NCBI GenBank assembly: GCA_017998575.1
Contig: JAGOCV010000136.1
Location: 1 to 9,963, forward strand
DNA from: Burkholderiaceae bacterium
GTDB lineage: Bacteria > Pseudomonadota > Gammaproteobacteria > Burkholderiales > Burkholderiaceae
Direction: 5' to 3'
DNA: 9,963 nt
The notes beneath the pieces are model-generated. The model was not told where the DNA came from. It made no database searches and saw only the letters and a list, made by a program, of their open reading frames with translations. This document shows positions 1 through 6,155 of this stretch, piece by piece; positions within the stretch are counted from its first letter, which is position 1; the number at the start of each line of letters is the position of its first letter. Made by a program: the position numbers and the translations under genes.

Positions 1-437
1 GCATACGGGAACAGGGCCGTCTCGATGATGCGGCTCTGCACGAACAGGAACGAGATCAGCACGCCGATGACCACCGCCACCACGAAGGAGAGCACGGTGA
101 TCTTCATGGTGACCAGCAGGGCCATGCCCAGCGGTGCCCAGTCGGTGAACAGGGTCTCCATCATGAGCACCGGGGAAGGCACGAGGTAGGGCGGCAGCTT
201 CAGGCCCGTGACCAGCGCCTGCCAGGTACCCAGCAACACGATCGCCACCACCAGCGGCAGGACGATGCGCTGCACCCTGGGCTGTTGCAGCAGCGGCACC
301 GGCGTTGCGGCAACGCGCGCTGGCGGCGTGCGCTTTGCGGGCGCCGCTGCCGGAGCCGATGGCGCTGCCGGCACGGCAGCAGATGGGGCGCCGGGCGTGG
401 GGACGCCGGCGGCGGTCGTTGCGGCAACGGTGTTCAT
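1..437 (-). CDS. ABC transporter permease, SsuC/TauC (NitT/TauT) type, 3' end cut by window edge
   Basis: This is the inner-membrane permease of the uptake system whose ATPase and binding protein lie just upstream. About 145 N-terminal codons are visible and the frame stays open to the window edge. Residues 1-50 are an Ala/Pro-rich, probably cytoplasmic extension. A first membrane segment follows (around IVLPLVVAIVLLGTW), then a stretch resembling the family's W-x(n)-LPPYLVPSP motif. A second hydrophobic segment comes near residue 100, and a third near residue 115 (ITVLSFVVAVVIGVLISF) begins the BPD_transp_1 domain. The start is fixed by an ATGA overlap with the ATPase stop (TGA 434-436, ATG 435-437), a usual sign of translational coupling. 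The EAA loop and C-terminal half lie outside the window. The family is clear; the substrate is not. Confidence 0.9.
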   Translation of the reverse strand, partial: MNTVAATTAAGVPTPGAPSAAVPAAPSAPAAAPAKRTPPARVAATPVPLLQQPRVQRIVLPLVVAIVLLGTWQALVTGLKLPPYLVPSPVLMMETLFTDWAPLGMALLVTMKITVLSFVVAVVIGVLISFLFVQSRIIETALFPY

Positions 438-1249
438 GCCTCGGTTTCCTCGTCGGTGTGCTGGCTGGCGCGGTGCAGGCTGTCCTGCAGCGCACGGGCG
501 TGGCGGGCGAATTCGGGCGTGACCATGAACTCGGGCCGGCGCGGGTAGGGCTCGTCGATGTGGAACTCCTCCACGATGCGGCCCGGTCGCGCGGCCATCA
601 TCACCACGCGCGTGGACAAGAACACGGCCTCATGGATCGAGTGCGTCACGAACACCACCGTGAGGTTCTTCTTGCGCCAGAGTTCGAGCAGGTCGGCATC
701 GAGCTTGTGGCGCGTGATCTCGTCGAGCGCGCCGAAGGGTTCGTCCATCAGCAGCAAGGTGGGCTCGACCACCAGGCCGCGAGCGATCGACACGCGCATC
801 TGCATGCCGCCCGAGAGCGCACGCGGCAGGGCCTTGGCGAACTTCGACAGGCCCACCAGGGCCAGCGCATCTGCCACGCGGGCATCGGCCTCGGCGCGCG
901 GCACGCCGGCCAGGTCGAGCGGCAGGCGCACGTTGGTCTGCACGCTGGCCCAGGGCATCAGCGTGGGTGCCTGGAACACGAACGCCATCTTCTTGCCGCT
1001 GCCGGCGGTCTGCAACTGCTCCACCGGCTTGCGCCAGAGCAGCAGGCGCCCGTCGGTGGGTTCCAGCAGGCCGGCGATCATCTTGAGTAGCGTGCTCTTG
1101 CCGCAGCCCGAAGGGCCGAGCAGGGTGACGAATTCGCCCTCCTGGATCGTCAGGTCGACCGGTTGCAGCGCCACCGTCCCGTTGGGGTAGGTCTTCTCGG
1201 CCGAGAGGACCTCGATGGCGGGCGCGGCGTTCGTGTTGTCAGGCACCAT
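434..1249 (-). CDS. ABC transporter ATP-binding protein, NitT/TauT/SsuB type
   Basis: This 271-residue protein is the cytoplasmic ATPase that powers the importer formed with the adjacent permease and binding protein. All nucleotide-binding motifs are intact: Walker A GPSGCGKST at 45-53, the Q-loop glutamine near 93 (VFQAPTLMPW), ABC signature LSGGMQ at 145-150, Walker B LLLMDEP at 165-171, D-loop GALD at 173-176 and switch histidine H203 (VTHSIHEA). The length and the MPWASVQTNV and PFGALDEITR stretches are typical of the nitrate/taurine/sulfonate/thiamin-pyrimidine subgroup. It starts 18 nt after the binding-protein stop and its own stop overlaps the permease ATG, so the three genes form one translational string. 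An acidic, His-containing tail of about 15 residues (QHTDEETEA) ends the protein. Family assignment is near certain; substrate must be inferred from neighbours. Confidence 0.96.
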   Translation of the reverse strand: MVPDNTNAAPAIEVLSAEKTYPNGTVALQPVDLTIQEGEFVTLLGPSGCGKSTLLKMIAGLLEPTDGRLLLWRKPVEQLQTAGSGKKMAFVFQAPTLMPWASVQTNVRLPLDLAGVPRAEADARVADALALVGLSKFAKALPRALSGGMQMRVSIARGLVVEPTLLLMDEPFGALDEITRHKLDADLLELWRKKNLTVVFVTHSIHEAVFLSTRVVMMAARPGRIVEEFHIDEPYPRRPEFMVTPEFARHARALQDSLHRASQHTDEETEA

Positions 1250-1267
1250 GTGGACAGCCCTCGTGCC

Positions 1268-2269
1268 TTACGGCATCACCTTCGCGTCCTTGATGAAGTC
1301 GAGCTTGTAGGCCTGCTCGATCTTGATCTTGGTGGGGTCGATGAGGTTCTGGCTCACGAGGAACTCGTAGTTCTGCTTCATGCGCGCGTCGGACATGATG
1401 CCGATGCCCAGCTTCTGCGCGTCGCCGCTGGTGACGATGCCCATCTCCTTGAGCTTGGCCACGCTGTGGTTGAGCTGGTCGTCGGTCATGTTGGGGTTGT
1501 CCTTCTTGATCAGCGCGTTGGCGGGCGCCGGATCGGCCAGGTAGCTCTTCCAGCCTTCCATCGTGGCCTTCACGAAGTCGGACGTGGCCTTGGTGCGCGT
1601 GGCGACGGTGTTCTCCAGGCACGAAATCGTGGTGGCGTAGGAGGGGTAGCCGTTGTCCGAGAGCAGGAAGGTGTTGGCCTTCACGCCGGCTTTCTGGATG
1701 GCGTAGGGCTCGGAGGTGAGGTAGCCCTGCTGCACCACGTTCTTGTCGGCCAGGAACGGCTGGATGTTGAACGTGTAGGGGCGCATCTGCGAATCGGTGA
1801 AGCCGTACTTGGCCTTCAGCCAGGCCCAGTAGCCCTGCACGGCCGTGGTGCCGATCAGCATGGTCTTGCCCTTCATGTCCTCGATGGACTTGACGTCCTC
1901 GTGGGCGATGAGCACCTGCGGGTCCTTCTGGAACACGGCGGCCAGCGTCACCACCGGCAGGCCGTTGGCGCGCGCACGCATCATCTGCATGTCGCTGGAG
2001 CCCATGATGCAGTCGGCCTGGCCGGCGGCCATCAGCTGCAGGATGTTGACCTGCGGGCCGCCCATCTTGATGGTGACGTCGAGGCCGTACTTCTTGTAGA
2101 TGCCCGTGGCCACCGCCTGGTAGAAGCCGCCGTGCTCGGCCTGCGCGTACCAGTTGGTCATGTAGGTGAACTTTTCCTGCGCCTGCGCGCCGGTGGCCGC
2201 GAGGCCCAGCACGGTGGCACCGAATGCCTGCGCGACGCGCATGGCCAGGGGGGAAAGGCGGATGGTCAT
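1268..2269 (-). CDS. Periplasmic substrate-binding protein, NMT1/THI5 (ThiY-like) family, paralogue 1
   Basis: This is a predicted exported solute receptor that delivers ligand to the ABC transporter encoded immediately downstream. The 333-residue form starting at 2269 is preferred over an in-frame ATG at 2293, because a GGAG ribosome-binding site sits 8 nt before it and it begins a clean signal peptide with cleavage after AQA (residue 30, before QEKF). The mature protein opens with FTYMTNWYAQAEHGGFYQA, which corresponds to the NMT1/ThiY DW-x-PN-x-H-x-G-x-Y-x-A region. A MGGPQVNILQLMAAGQAD block follows, of the kind that lines the cleft in type II binding proteins. It closely resembles the product at 8133-9125, with most mature N-terminal positions identical and both ending in KVMP. 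Family members bind thiamin-pyrimidine precursors, nitrate or sulfonates, so a pyrimidine-like ligand is plausible but unproven. Confidence 0.93.
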   Translation of the reverse strand: MTIRLSPLAMRVAQAFGATVLGLAATGAQAQEKFTYMTNWYAQAEHGGFYQAVATGIYKKYGLDVTIKMGGPQVNILQLMAAGQADCIMGSSDMQMMRARANGLPVVTLAAVFQKDPQVLIAHEDVKSIEDMKGKTMLIGTTAVQGYWAWLKAKYGFTDSQMRPYTFNIQPFLADKNVVQQGYLTSEPYAIQKAGVKANTFLLSDNGYPSYATTISCLENTVATRTKATSDFVKATMEGWKSYLADPAPANALIKKDNPNMTDDQLNHSVAKLKEMGIVTSGDAQKLGIGIMSDARMKQNYEFLVSQNLIDPTKIKIEQAYKLDFIKDAKVMP

Positions 2270-2328
2270 AAGTAGCGCTCCTGGGTCAGACAAATCAGTC
2301 GGGGATGGGGGACTCTTCGATCGGGATT

Positions 2329-2344
2329 AGCAAGACGTGGGCCG
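2329..2344 (-). promoter_or_regulatory. Weak sigma-54-like -24/-12 element in the gap before binding protein 1
   Basis: On the minus strand the gap between the creatininase-family gene and the binding protein reads CGGCCCACGTCTTGCT. The -12 box TTGCT is perfect and the GG and GC pairs are ten bases apart, as sigma-54 promoters require. The -24 box (CGGCCCA against TGGCACG) matches only partly. It would start a transcript about 50 nt before the ATG, giving the transporter genes an internal promoter in an otherwise co-directional block. The TGACC/GGTCA inverted repeat seen at the other two elements is absent. In such GC-rich DNA a chance match is quite possible. Confidence 0.3.
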
Positions 2345-2361
2345 TGCGGCGGCGCGCCATC

Positions 2362-3219
2362 TCAGGGCATGGATTGCTGGATGTGGCCGGTGTACTGGCC
2401 GCGTTCCCACGTGGCTTCCTCGCGCACGATCCAGCGCAGGGCGTAGAGCTCGGTGAGGGCCTGCACCCAGCTGTCGGCCAGCGTGCTGAGGATCTCCTCG
2501 CCCTGCTCCTTCGTGGCGGAGGTGGGGTCGCCGATCACGCCGCTGGGGCCGAAGTCGCGCGCCGTCCAGGCGCAGGCCGGGCGGCCGTCGGGCGACAGCA
2601 GCTTGATCGGGAATTCGGGCGGGTACCAGGGCTCGGCCTTGTCCATGTGCACCGTGTCGGGGGCCAGGGCCAGCATCAGTGCGGTTTCGGAATGGCCGGC
2701 GTGCATCGACAGCCTCTTTTCCTTCTCGCTCACCTGCTTGCCCGAGGCATTGGGCAGGCGCGAGACGCCGAACGGCACGATGACGAAATCGCCGTGGCGC
2801 AGGCGCAGCTCGCGCGCAGCCATCTCCAGCACCTGGGGCTGGCCGCCGTGGCCGTTGGCGAACACCAGCTTGCGGAAGCCCGAGCGGTACACCGATTCGC
2901 CGATCTCGATCACGGTGGACAGCAGCGTGGTGCCGGTCAGTGTCATGGTGCCGGGGAAGTGCAGATGCTCTTCCGACTTGCCGTAACTGATGGGCGGCAG
3001 CGCGAACGCGCGCACGGCGGCCGGCAGGCGCTTGAGCGCTTCGCCGATCACACCCGAGGAGATCACCGTGTCCACGCTGCAGGGCAGGTGCGGGCCGTGC
3101 TGTTCGATGGCGCCGCAGGGCAGCACGATCACGGTGTTCTCGCGGTCGGGCAGGGCGGCGATTTCGGGCCAGCTCAGGTAGGGCAGGAAGCGGTGCGGGG
3201 GGATGTAGCCGTGCAGCAT
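2362..3219 (-). CDS. Creatininase-family (creatinine amidohydrolase superfamily) metal-dependent amide hydrolase
   Basis: This 285-residue cytoplasmic protein carries the family's metal-site signatures. EQHGPHLP at 39-46 provides E39 and H41, and D50 follows in SVDT. NGHGG at 122-126 provides H124, and the HAGHSET block at 173-179 provides E178. Family members hydrolyse amide or lactam bonds: creatininase itself, archaeal ArfB deformylase, MftE peptidase. The NGHGG version is that of the ArfB/MftE-like branch. As I recall it, true creatininase has NGHYEN, with the Glu acting as a zinc ligand, so creatinine is unlikely to be the substrate. An AAGGA lies about 10 nt before the ATG, and the gene begins 27 nt after the amidohydrolase stop, so the two are probably co-transcribed. 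In this context it could open a heterocyclic amide or remove a formyl or carbamoyl group; that is inference. Confidence 0.92.
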   Translation of the reverse strand: MLHGYIPPHRFLPYLSWPEIAALPDRENTVIVLPCGAIEQHGPHLPCSVDTVISSGVIGEALKRLPAAVRAFALPPISYGKSEEHLHFPGTMTLTGTTLLSTVIEIGESVYRSGFRKLVFANGHGGQPQVLEMAARELRLRHGDFVIVPFGVSRLPNASGKQVSEKEKRLSMHAGHSETALMLALAPDTVHMDKAEPWYPPEFPIKLLSPDGRPACAWTARDFGPSGVIGDPTSATKEQGEEILSTLADSWVQALTELYALRWIVREEATWERGQYTGHIQQSMP

Positions 3220-3246
3220 GGGAAGGGCGTCCTTGTGAATGCGGGA

Positions 3247-4551
3247 TCAGGCGGTGGCCGGTGCGAGCCAGGCCGCGGGCGGTGCGCTGTCCGCCACGCC
3301 GGCGCGCAGCACCACGCGGCGCGCGGTGCGCGACGGGAATCCGGTGGCGTCGGCATCGGGGAAGAGCAGCAGGTCGGCGGGCTGGCCGGCCAGCGATGCG
3401 GGCGTGGGCGTGCCGCGCGCCAGGAAGTCGTGGCGGCACAGCGTGTCGGACCAGCGGTCGAACGGTGCGTCGAGCTGCGCGGCCAGCACGCCGGCGGCGA
3501 AGGCTTCGAGCGGATCGAAGCTGCCCACGGGGCAAAACGGATCCTGCACGTTGTCGCTGGCGAACAGCAATGGAATGCCCCGGGCGCGCGCTTCCTTCAC
3601 CAGCGTGATGCCGCGCTGGCGCGGCGTGCGGTGGGTGACGGCGTCCTGCAGCAGCAGGTTGGTGATGGGCAGCGAGACCAGCGTGATGGGCGCGCGCGCC
3701 ACGGCGTCGAGCACGGCGAGGGCCTGGGCTTCGGGCATGGCGGCCAGCGCACACACGTGGCCGCAGACGATGCGGCCCGCGAAGCCCATGCCGCGCGAGA
3801 TTTCGGCCACCGCCAGCAGGCCGTGCGCGTCGGGGTTGAGCTCTTCGTCGGTGTGGAGGTCGACGTCGAGGTCTTGCGCCGCCGCCGCGGCGAGCAGATG
3901 CGTGAGCGAGGAGCGGTCCCAGTTGGACGAATGCACGAAGCCGCCCAGCAGCGCATGCGGTCCGGTGGCATGCACCTGCGCCGCCACGGTGCGCGCGTTG
4001 GCGGCGTCGGCGAAGCTGATCAGCTTGGTGAGGCTCACCATCTCCAGCAGCACGCGGCCGCGCCATTCGCGCGACAGCGCATCCAGCACCGGCCAGGCCA
4101 TGGGCAGCGGGCCGATCTCGGACCAGTTCACATGCGTGCGCAGGCGCGTGGTGCCACATTCGTGCGCCCATTGCAGCCCGCGCGCGGCACGCACGCGGAT
4201 GTCCTCCGGCGTCCAGGTGGGCACGTCGCGCGACGAGGCCTCGATCGCACCCAGCAGGCCGGGCTGCACGCCGGTGATGCGCGAGAGCGTGAACGCCTTG
4301 TCGAGGTGCACGTGCGCATCGACGAAGGCCGGCAGCACCAGCGCGCCATCGACGTCCCATGCGGGCCCGGCGGATGGCGCGGCATCCATGGGTGTCACCG
4401 CGACGACGCGCCCGCCTGCGATCTGCACGCGGGCGAGCACGGGTGAACCTGCGTCTGCGCTGCGCGGCCAGGCGTCGCCCAGCAGCCAGGTGGGCAGACG
4501 CGCGTTCAGCAGCTGCTGCGGGGCGGCGGGCGATGCGCGCAGTCCGGACAT
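3247..4551 (-). CDS. Cytosine deaminase-like amidohydrolase (CodA/AtzC branch), substrate uncertain
   Basis: This 434-residue metal-dependent amidohydrolase is predicted to be cytoplasmic and to act on a small heterocycle. The N-terminal LLNARLPTWLLGD strand and PAFVDAHVHLDKAF give the HxH pair H80/H82. HTDEE at 233-237 supplies H233 and catalytic E236, GH at 264-265 supplies H265, and SDNVQDPFCPVG at 332-343 supplies D333. These correspond to E. coli CodA H61, H63, H214, E217, H246 and D313. Two CodA pocket residues appear changed by eye alignment: D314 is Asn (N334) and Q156 falls at Lys (K176, in MVSLTK), so cytosine itself may not be the substrate. The ATG at 4551 is chosen because the protein there begins as the family does. 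It has no strong ribosome-binding site and may rely on coupling to the reductase gene, which ends 26 nt upstream. Confidence 0.93.
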   Translation of the reverse strand: MSGLRASPAAPQQLLNARLPTWLLGDAWPRSADAGSPVLARVQIAGGRVVAVTPMDAAPSAGPAWDVDGALVLPAFVDAHVHLDKAFTLSRITGVQPGLLGAIEASSRDVPTWTPEDIRVRAARGLQWAHECGTTRLRTHVNWSEIGPLPMAWPVLDALSREWRGRVLLEMVSLTKLISFADAANARTVAAQVHATGPHALLGGFVHSSNWDRSSLTHLLAAAAAQDLDVDLHTDEELNPDAHGLLAVAEISRGMGFAGRIVCGHVCALAAMPEAQALAVLDAVARAPITLVSLPITNLLLQDAVTHRTPRQRGITLVKEARARGIPLLFASDNVQDPFCPVGSFDPLEAFAAGVLAAQLDAPFDRWSDTLCRHDFLARGTPTPASLAGQPADLLLFPDADATGFPSRTARRVVLRAGVADSAPPAAWLAPATA

Positions 4552-4577
4552 GGCAATGGCGGCCGGTGCGGCGTGGC

Positions 4578-5171
4578 TCAGGCGAAGTCCGACATCGCGG
4601 CGCCCACGCGCTGCTTGAAGCGGGTGAGCTGCGACTCGGTCGCGATGTTCATGTGGTAGTGGGCGTGGTAGTCCACCCGGGCGGTGTTGCCCGTCATGCG
4701 CAACATGTACCGCGTGATGATCTTGCGCGGCGGATCGCCCATGTACATGGCCATCCAGCGCGGGCGGCCGTAGGTGACCACGGCCGAGATGCGCTTGAGG
4801 TGGCCGAGCATCGGCTTGACGTTGGCGGGGTCGCTGATGTCGAAGGCCACGCCGGGCATGAATAGGCGGTCGAAGTAGCCCTTGAGCATGGCCGGCAGGC
4901 CGAAGCACCACGTCGGGAAGCAGAACACCATCGCCTCGGCCCACTGCAGGCGGCGCACGTGGTCGGCCAGCGGCTGCTGGTTGGCGGGCACGTCGTGATA
5001 CCCCAGGCGCTCCTCGCGCGACATCACAGGGTTGAAGCCTTCGGCATACAGGTCGCAGTCGTCGACCTCGTGCCCGGCGGCGCGCAGCTTGGTCACCACT
5101 TCCTGATGCAGCGCTGCGTGGAAGCTGGTTTCCACCGGATGGCAATAGACGACGAGCACACGCACTGGCAT
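4578..5171 (-). CDS. Flavodoxin-fold NAD(P)H dehydrogenase (quinone)/reductase, Flavodoxin_2 family
   Basis: This predicted cytoplasmic FMN- or FAD-dependent reductase of 197 residues resembles the KefF/MdaB/NQO group. It opens with MPVRVLVVYCHPVETSFHAA, the family's first beta strand and phosphate-binding loop. It continues with FCFPTWCFGLPAMLKGYFDR at 83-102 and FMPGVAF, the typical flavin-site and dimer motifs. The ATG at 5171 is preferred over one at 5228 because translation from 5171 gives this canonical N-terminus; a GAGGGG sits very close in front. It is the first gene of the left block, downstream of the strongest promoter and operator in the window and of a stable leader hairpin. In a heterocycle-degrading set it could reduce a ring double bond, supply reduced flavin, or detoxify a quinone-like product. 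None of these can be chosen from sequence. Confidence 0.9.
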   Translation of the reverse strand: MPVRVLVVYCHPVETSFHAALHQEVVTKLRAAGHEVDDCDLYAEGFNPVMSREERLGYHDVPANQQPLADHVRRLQWAEAMVFCFPTWCFGLPAMLKGYFDRLFMPGVAFDISDPANVKPMLGHLKRISAVVTYGRPRWMAMYMGDPPRKIITRYMLRMTGNTARVDYHAHYHMNIATESQLTRFKQRVGAAMSDFA

Positions 5172-5182
5172 TCCCCTCGGTG

Positions 5183-5203
5183 GCCGCACCGGGCTGGTGC
5201 GGC
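5183..5203 (-). other. Stable GC-rich hairpin in the leader of the left operon
   Basis: GCCGCACC (5183-5190) and GGTGCGGC (5196-5203) are perfect 8-bp complements around a five-base loop. If transcription starts near 5240, the hairpin lies in the untranslated leader and ends roughly 10 nt before the reductase ATG, next to its ribosome-binding site. No U-tract follows, so it is not a normal intrinsic terminator. It could affect translation or mRNA stability. Confidence 0.5.
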
Positions 5204-5215
5204 GTTGTCCAGGGC

Positions 5216-5246
5216 CCTGACCACTCAATCAGAGCAACTGGTCAGG
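5216..5246. promoter_or_regulatory. Inverted-repeat operator, RutR-like half-sites, before the left operon
   Basis: CCTGACCA (5216-5223) and TGGTCAGG (5239-5246) are perfect 8-bp inverted arms separated by 15 bp. The inner TGACCA/TGGTCA hexamers are exactly the half-sites of the published E. coli RutR box TTGACCA-nn-TGGTCAA, but lie about 21 bp centre to centre instead of 8. The arms flank the predicted start site of the adjacent sigma-54-like promoter, which fits repression by a TetR-family protein. A similar repeat occurs at 9141-9170 before the right operon. The likely binder is one or both of the local RutR-like regulators. Confidence 0.65.
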
Positions 5247-5249
5247 TTC

Positions 5250-5266
5250 AGCAAGAGGTGTGCCAG
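5250..5266 (-). promoter_or_regulatory. Sigma-54-like -24/-12 promoter for the left operon
   Basis: The minus strand reads CTGGCACACCTCTTGCT, a near-perfect match to YTGGCAC(G)-N4-TTGCW with GG and GC at the required spacing. The predicted start near 5240 falls inside the inverted repeat at 5216-5246 and would give a leader of about 70 nt to the reductase ATG. No sigma-54 activator (AAA+ enhancer-binding protein) is encoded in the window, so the activator would have to come from elsewhere. No better sigma-70 promoter was seen in this gap. Confidence 0.6.
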
Positions 5267-5311
5267 TGGTGTGCCGCGCGCGTGCTACAGGCGTGCCGCC
5301 GCGCCGTGCGC

Positions 5312-6001
5312 TCAGTCCGCCGGTGGCGTGAGCCCGCAGCCGCGCAGGATGAAGGCGGTGACTTCGCGCGTGATGGTCTCGCGCGGCAACGGTGCATCGG
5401 GCGGCAGGCCGTGCATCACGCGCACCTGCAGCGCGAAGTCGGCGTAGTGCTGCGTGAGCGCCCAGATATGCATGAGCAGCAGGCGCGCATCCATCGGCGG
5501 GATGAGACCGCGCGCCATCCAGCCGTTGATGATGTCGATCTTCTTCTGCGACCACGCGCGCGCGTTGGGCCAGTAGCGCTCGAGGTTGCGGCCACCGTCG
5601 AGCACCTCGCGCGTGAAGATGCGCGAGATCTCGGGGTTGTCGAACGCGTGGTCGAGCTTGGCGCGGATGTAGGTGGCCAGCACGCGGGCGGGGTCGTTGG
5701 CGGCCTCGAAGGAAAACACCACCTTCCAGTCGTGCAGCACCTGCATGAGCAGCTCTTCGTAGAGCTCGTCCTTGCCGCTGATGTAGTAGTGCAGCTGGGG
5801 CTTGGTGAGGCCGGCGCGCTCGGCGATGGCCTGGGTGGAGGTGCCCTTGAGGCCATGCAGGCTGAATTCGGCGATGGCCGCCTCGCGGATCGCCGCCATG
5901 ATGCGTTCGCGCCCCGGACGGGTGCGCGAGAGCGGGCCGTCGGGCGCGGGCATGTCCTGCGCGATGGGCGCAGCGAGGGTGGGGGCGGCATCCACTTTCA
6001 T
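5312..6001 (-). CDS. TetR-family regulator, RutR-like (TetR1)
   Basis: This 229-residue transcription factor begins with a disordered leader of about 30 residues. A TetR helix-turn-helix follows (about 35-82: AAIREAAIAEFSLHGLKGTS, then AERAGLTKPQLHYYISGKDE). The C-terminal ligand domain contains MHIWALTQHYADFALQV (177-193), nearly superimposable on the MIWASTQHYADFAPQV stretch I recall from E. coli RutR, which responds to uracil and thymine. A pyrimidine-like effector is therefore a reasonable inference. The ATG at 6001 is chosen because upstream codons up to 6187 give low-complexity, Arg-rich sequence that runs into the divergent hydrolase gene; no clear ribosome-binding site is present. It is a paralogue of the regulator at 9288-9950. 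It probably acts on the inverted repeats at 5216-5246 and 9141-9170. No such repeat was found in its own 154-bp upstream gap. Confidence 0.93.
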   Translation of the reverse strand: MKVDAAPTLAAPIAQDMPAPDGPLSRTRPGRERIMAAIREAAIAEFSLHGLKGTSTQAIAERAGLTKPQLHYYISGKDELYEELLMQVLHDWKVVFSFEAANDPARVLATYIRAKLDHAFDNPEISRIFTREVLDGGRNLERYWPNARAWSQKKIDIINGWMARGLIPPMDARLLLMHIWALTQHYADFALQVRVMHGLPPDAPLPRETITREVTAFILRGCGLTPPAD

Positions 6002-6155
6002 GGCGGAACGGAACGGGCAGGAAGGTTGAAAGGGCCGAAGGGCATGGTACTGGAGTCTGCCCGGGCTGGCTCGACGGCCATGGCGCGCCAGGCAGCGCGT
6101 TACTACACTGCGGGGCACATCAGGCGATCGATTCCGGTCGCGACAGGAGCCGTCC

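Noticed and set aside
1163..2275. A 370-codon rightward open frame opposite the binding-protein gene
   Set aside because: It is a low-complexity Val/His/Gly/Leu-rich mirror of a clear NMT1-family gene, with no domain of its own.
2284..2290. A GGTCAGA half-site near binding protein 1 as a third operator
   Set aside because: No inverted partner lies at the 15-17 bp spacing seen at the other two sites; a single five-base match is expected by chance.
2305..4446. A 713-codon rightward open frame opposite the creatininase-family and amidohydrolase genes
   Set aside because: Its translation is His/Arg/Gly-rich with no recognisable domain. It lies antisense to two genes with intact catalytic motifs, a usual artefact of high-GC coding DNA.
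4552..5145. N-terminal extension of the amidohydrolase to 632 residues
   Set aside because: The added part is an out-of-frame shadow of the reductase gene. Family similarity begins just after the ATG at 4551.
5183..5203. The hairpin as an intrinsic terminator of TetR1
   Set aside because: No T-tract follows on the minus strand, and it lies downstream of the next operon's promoter.
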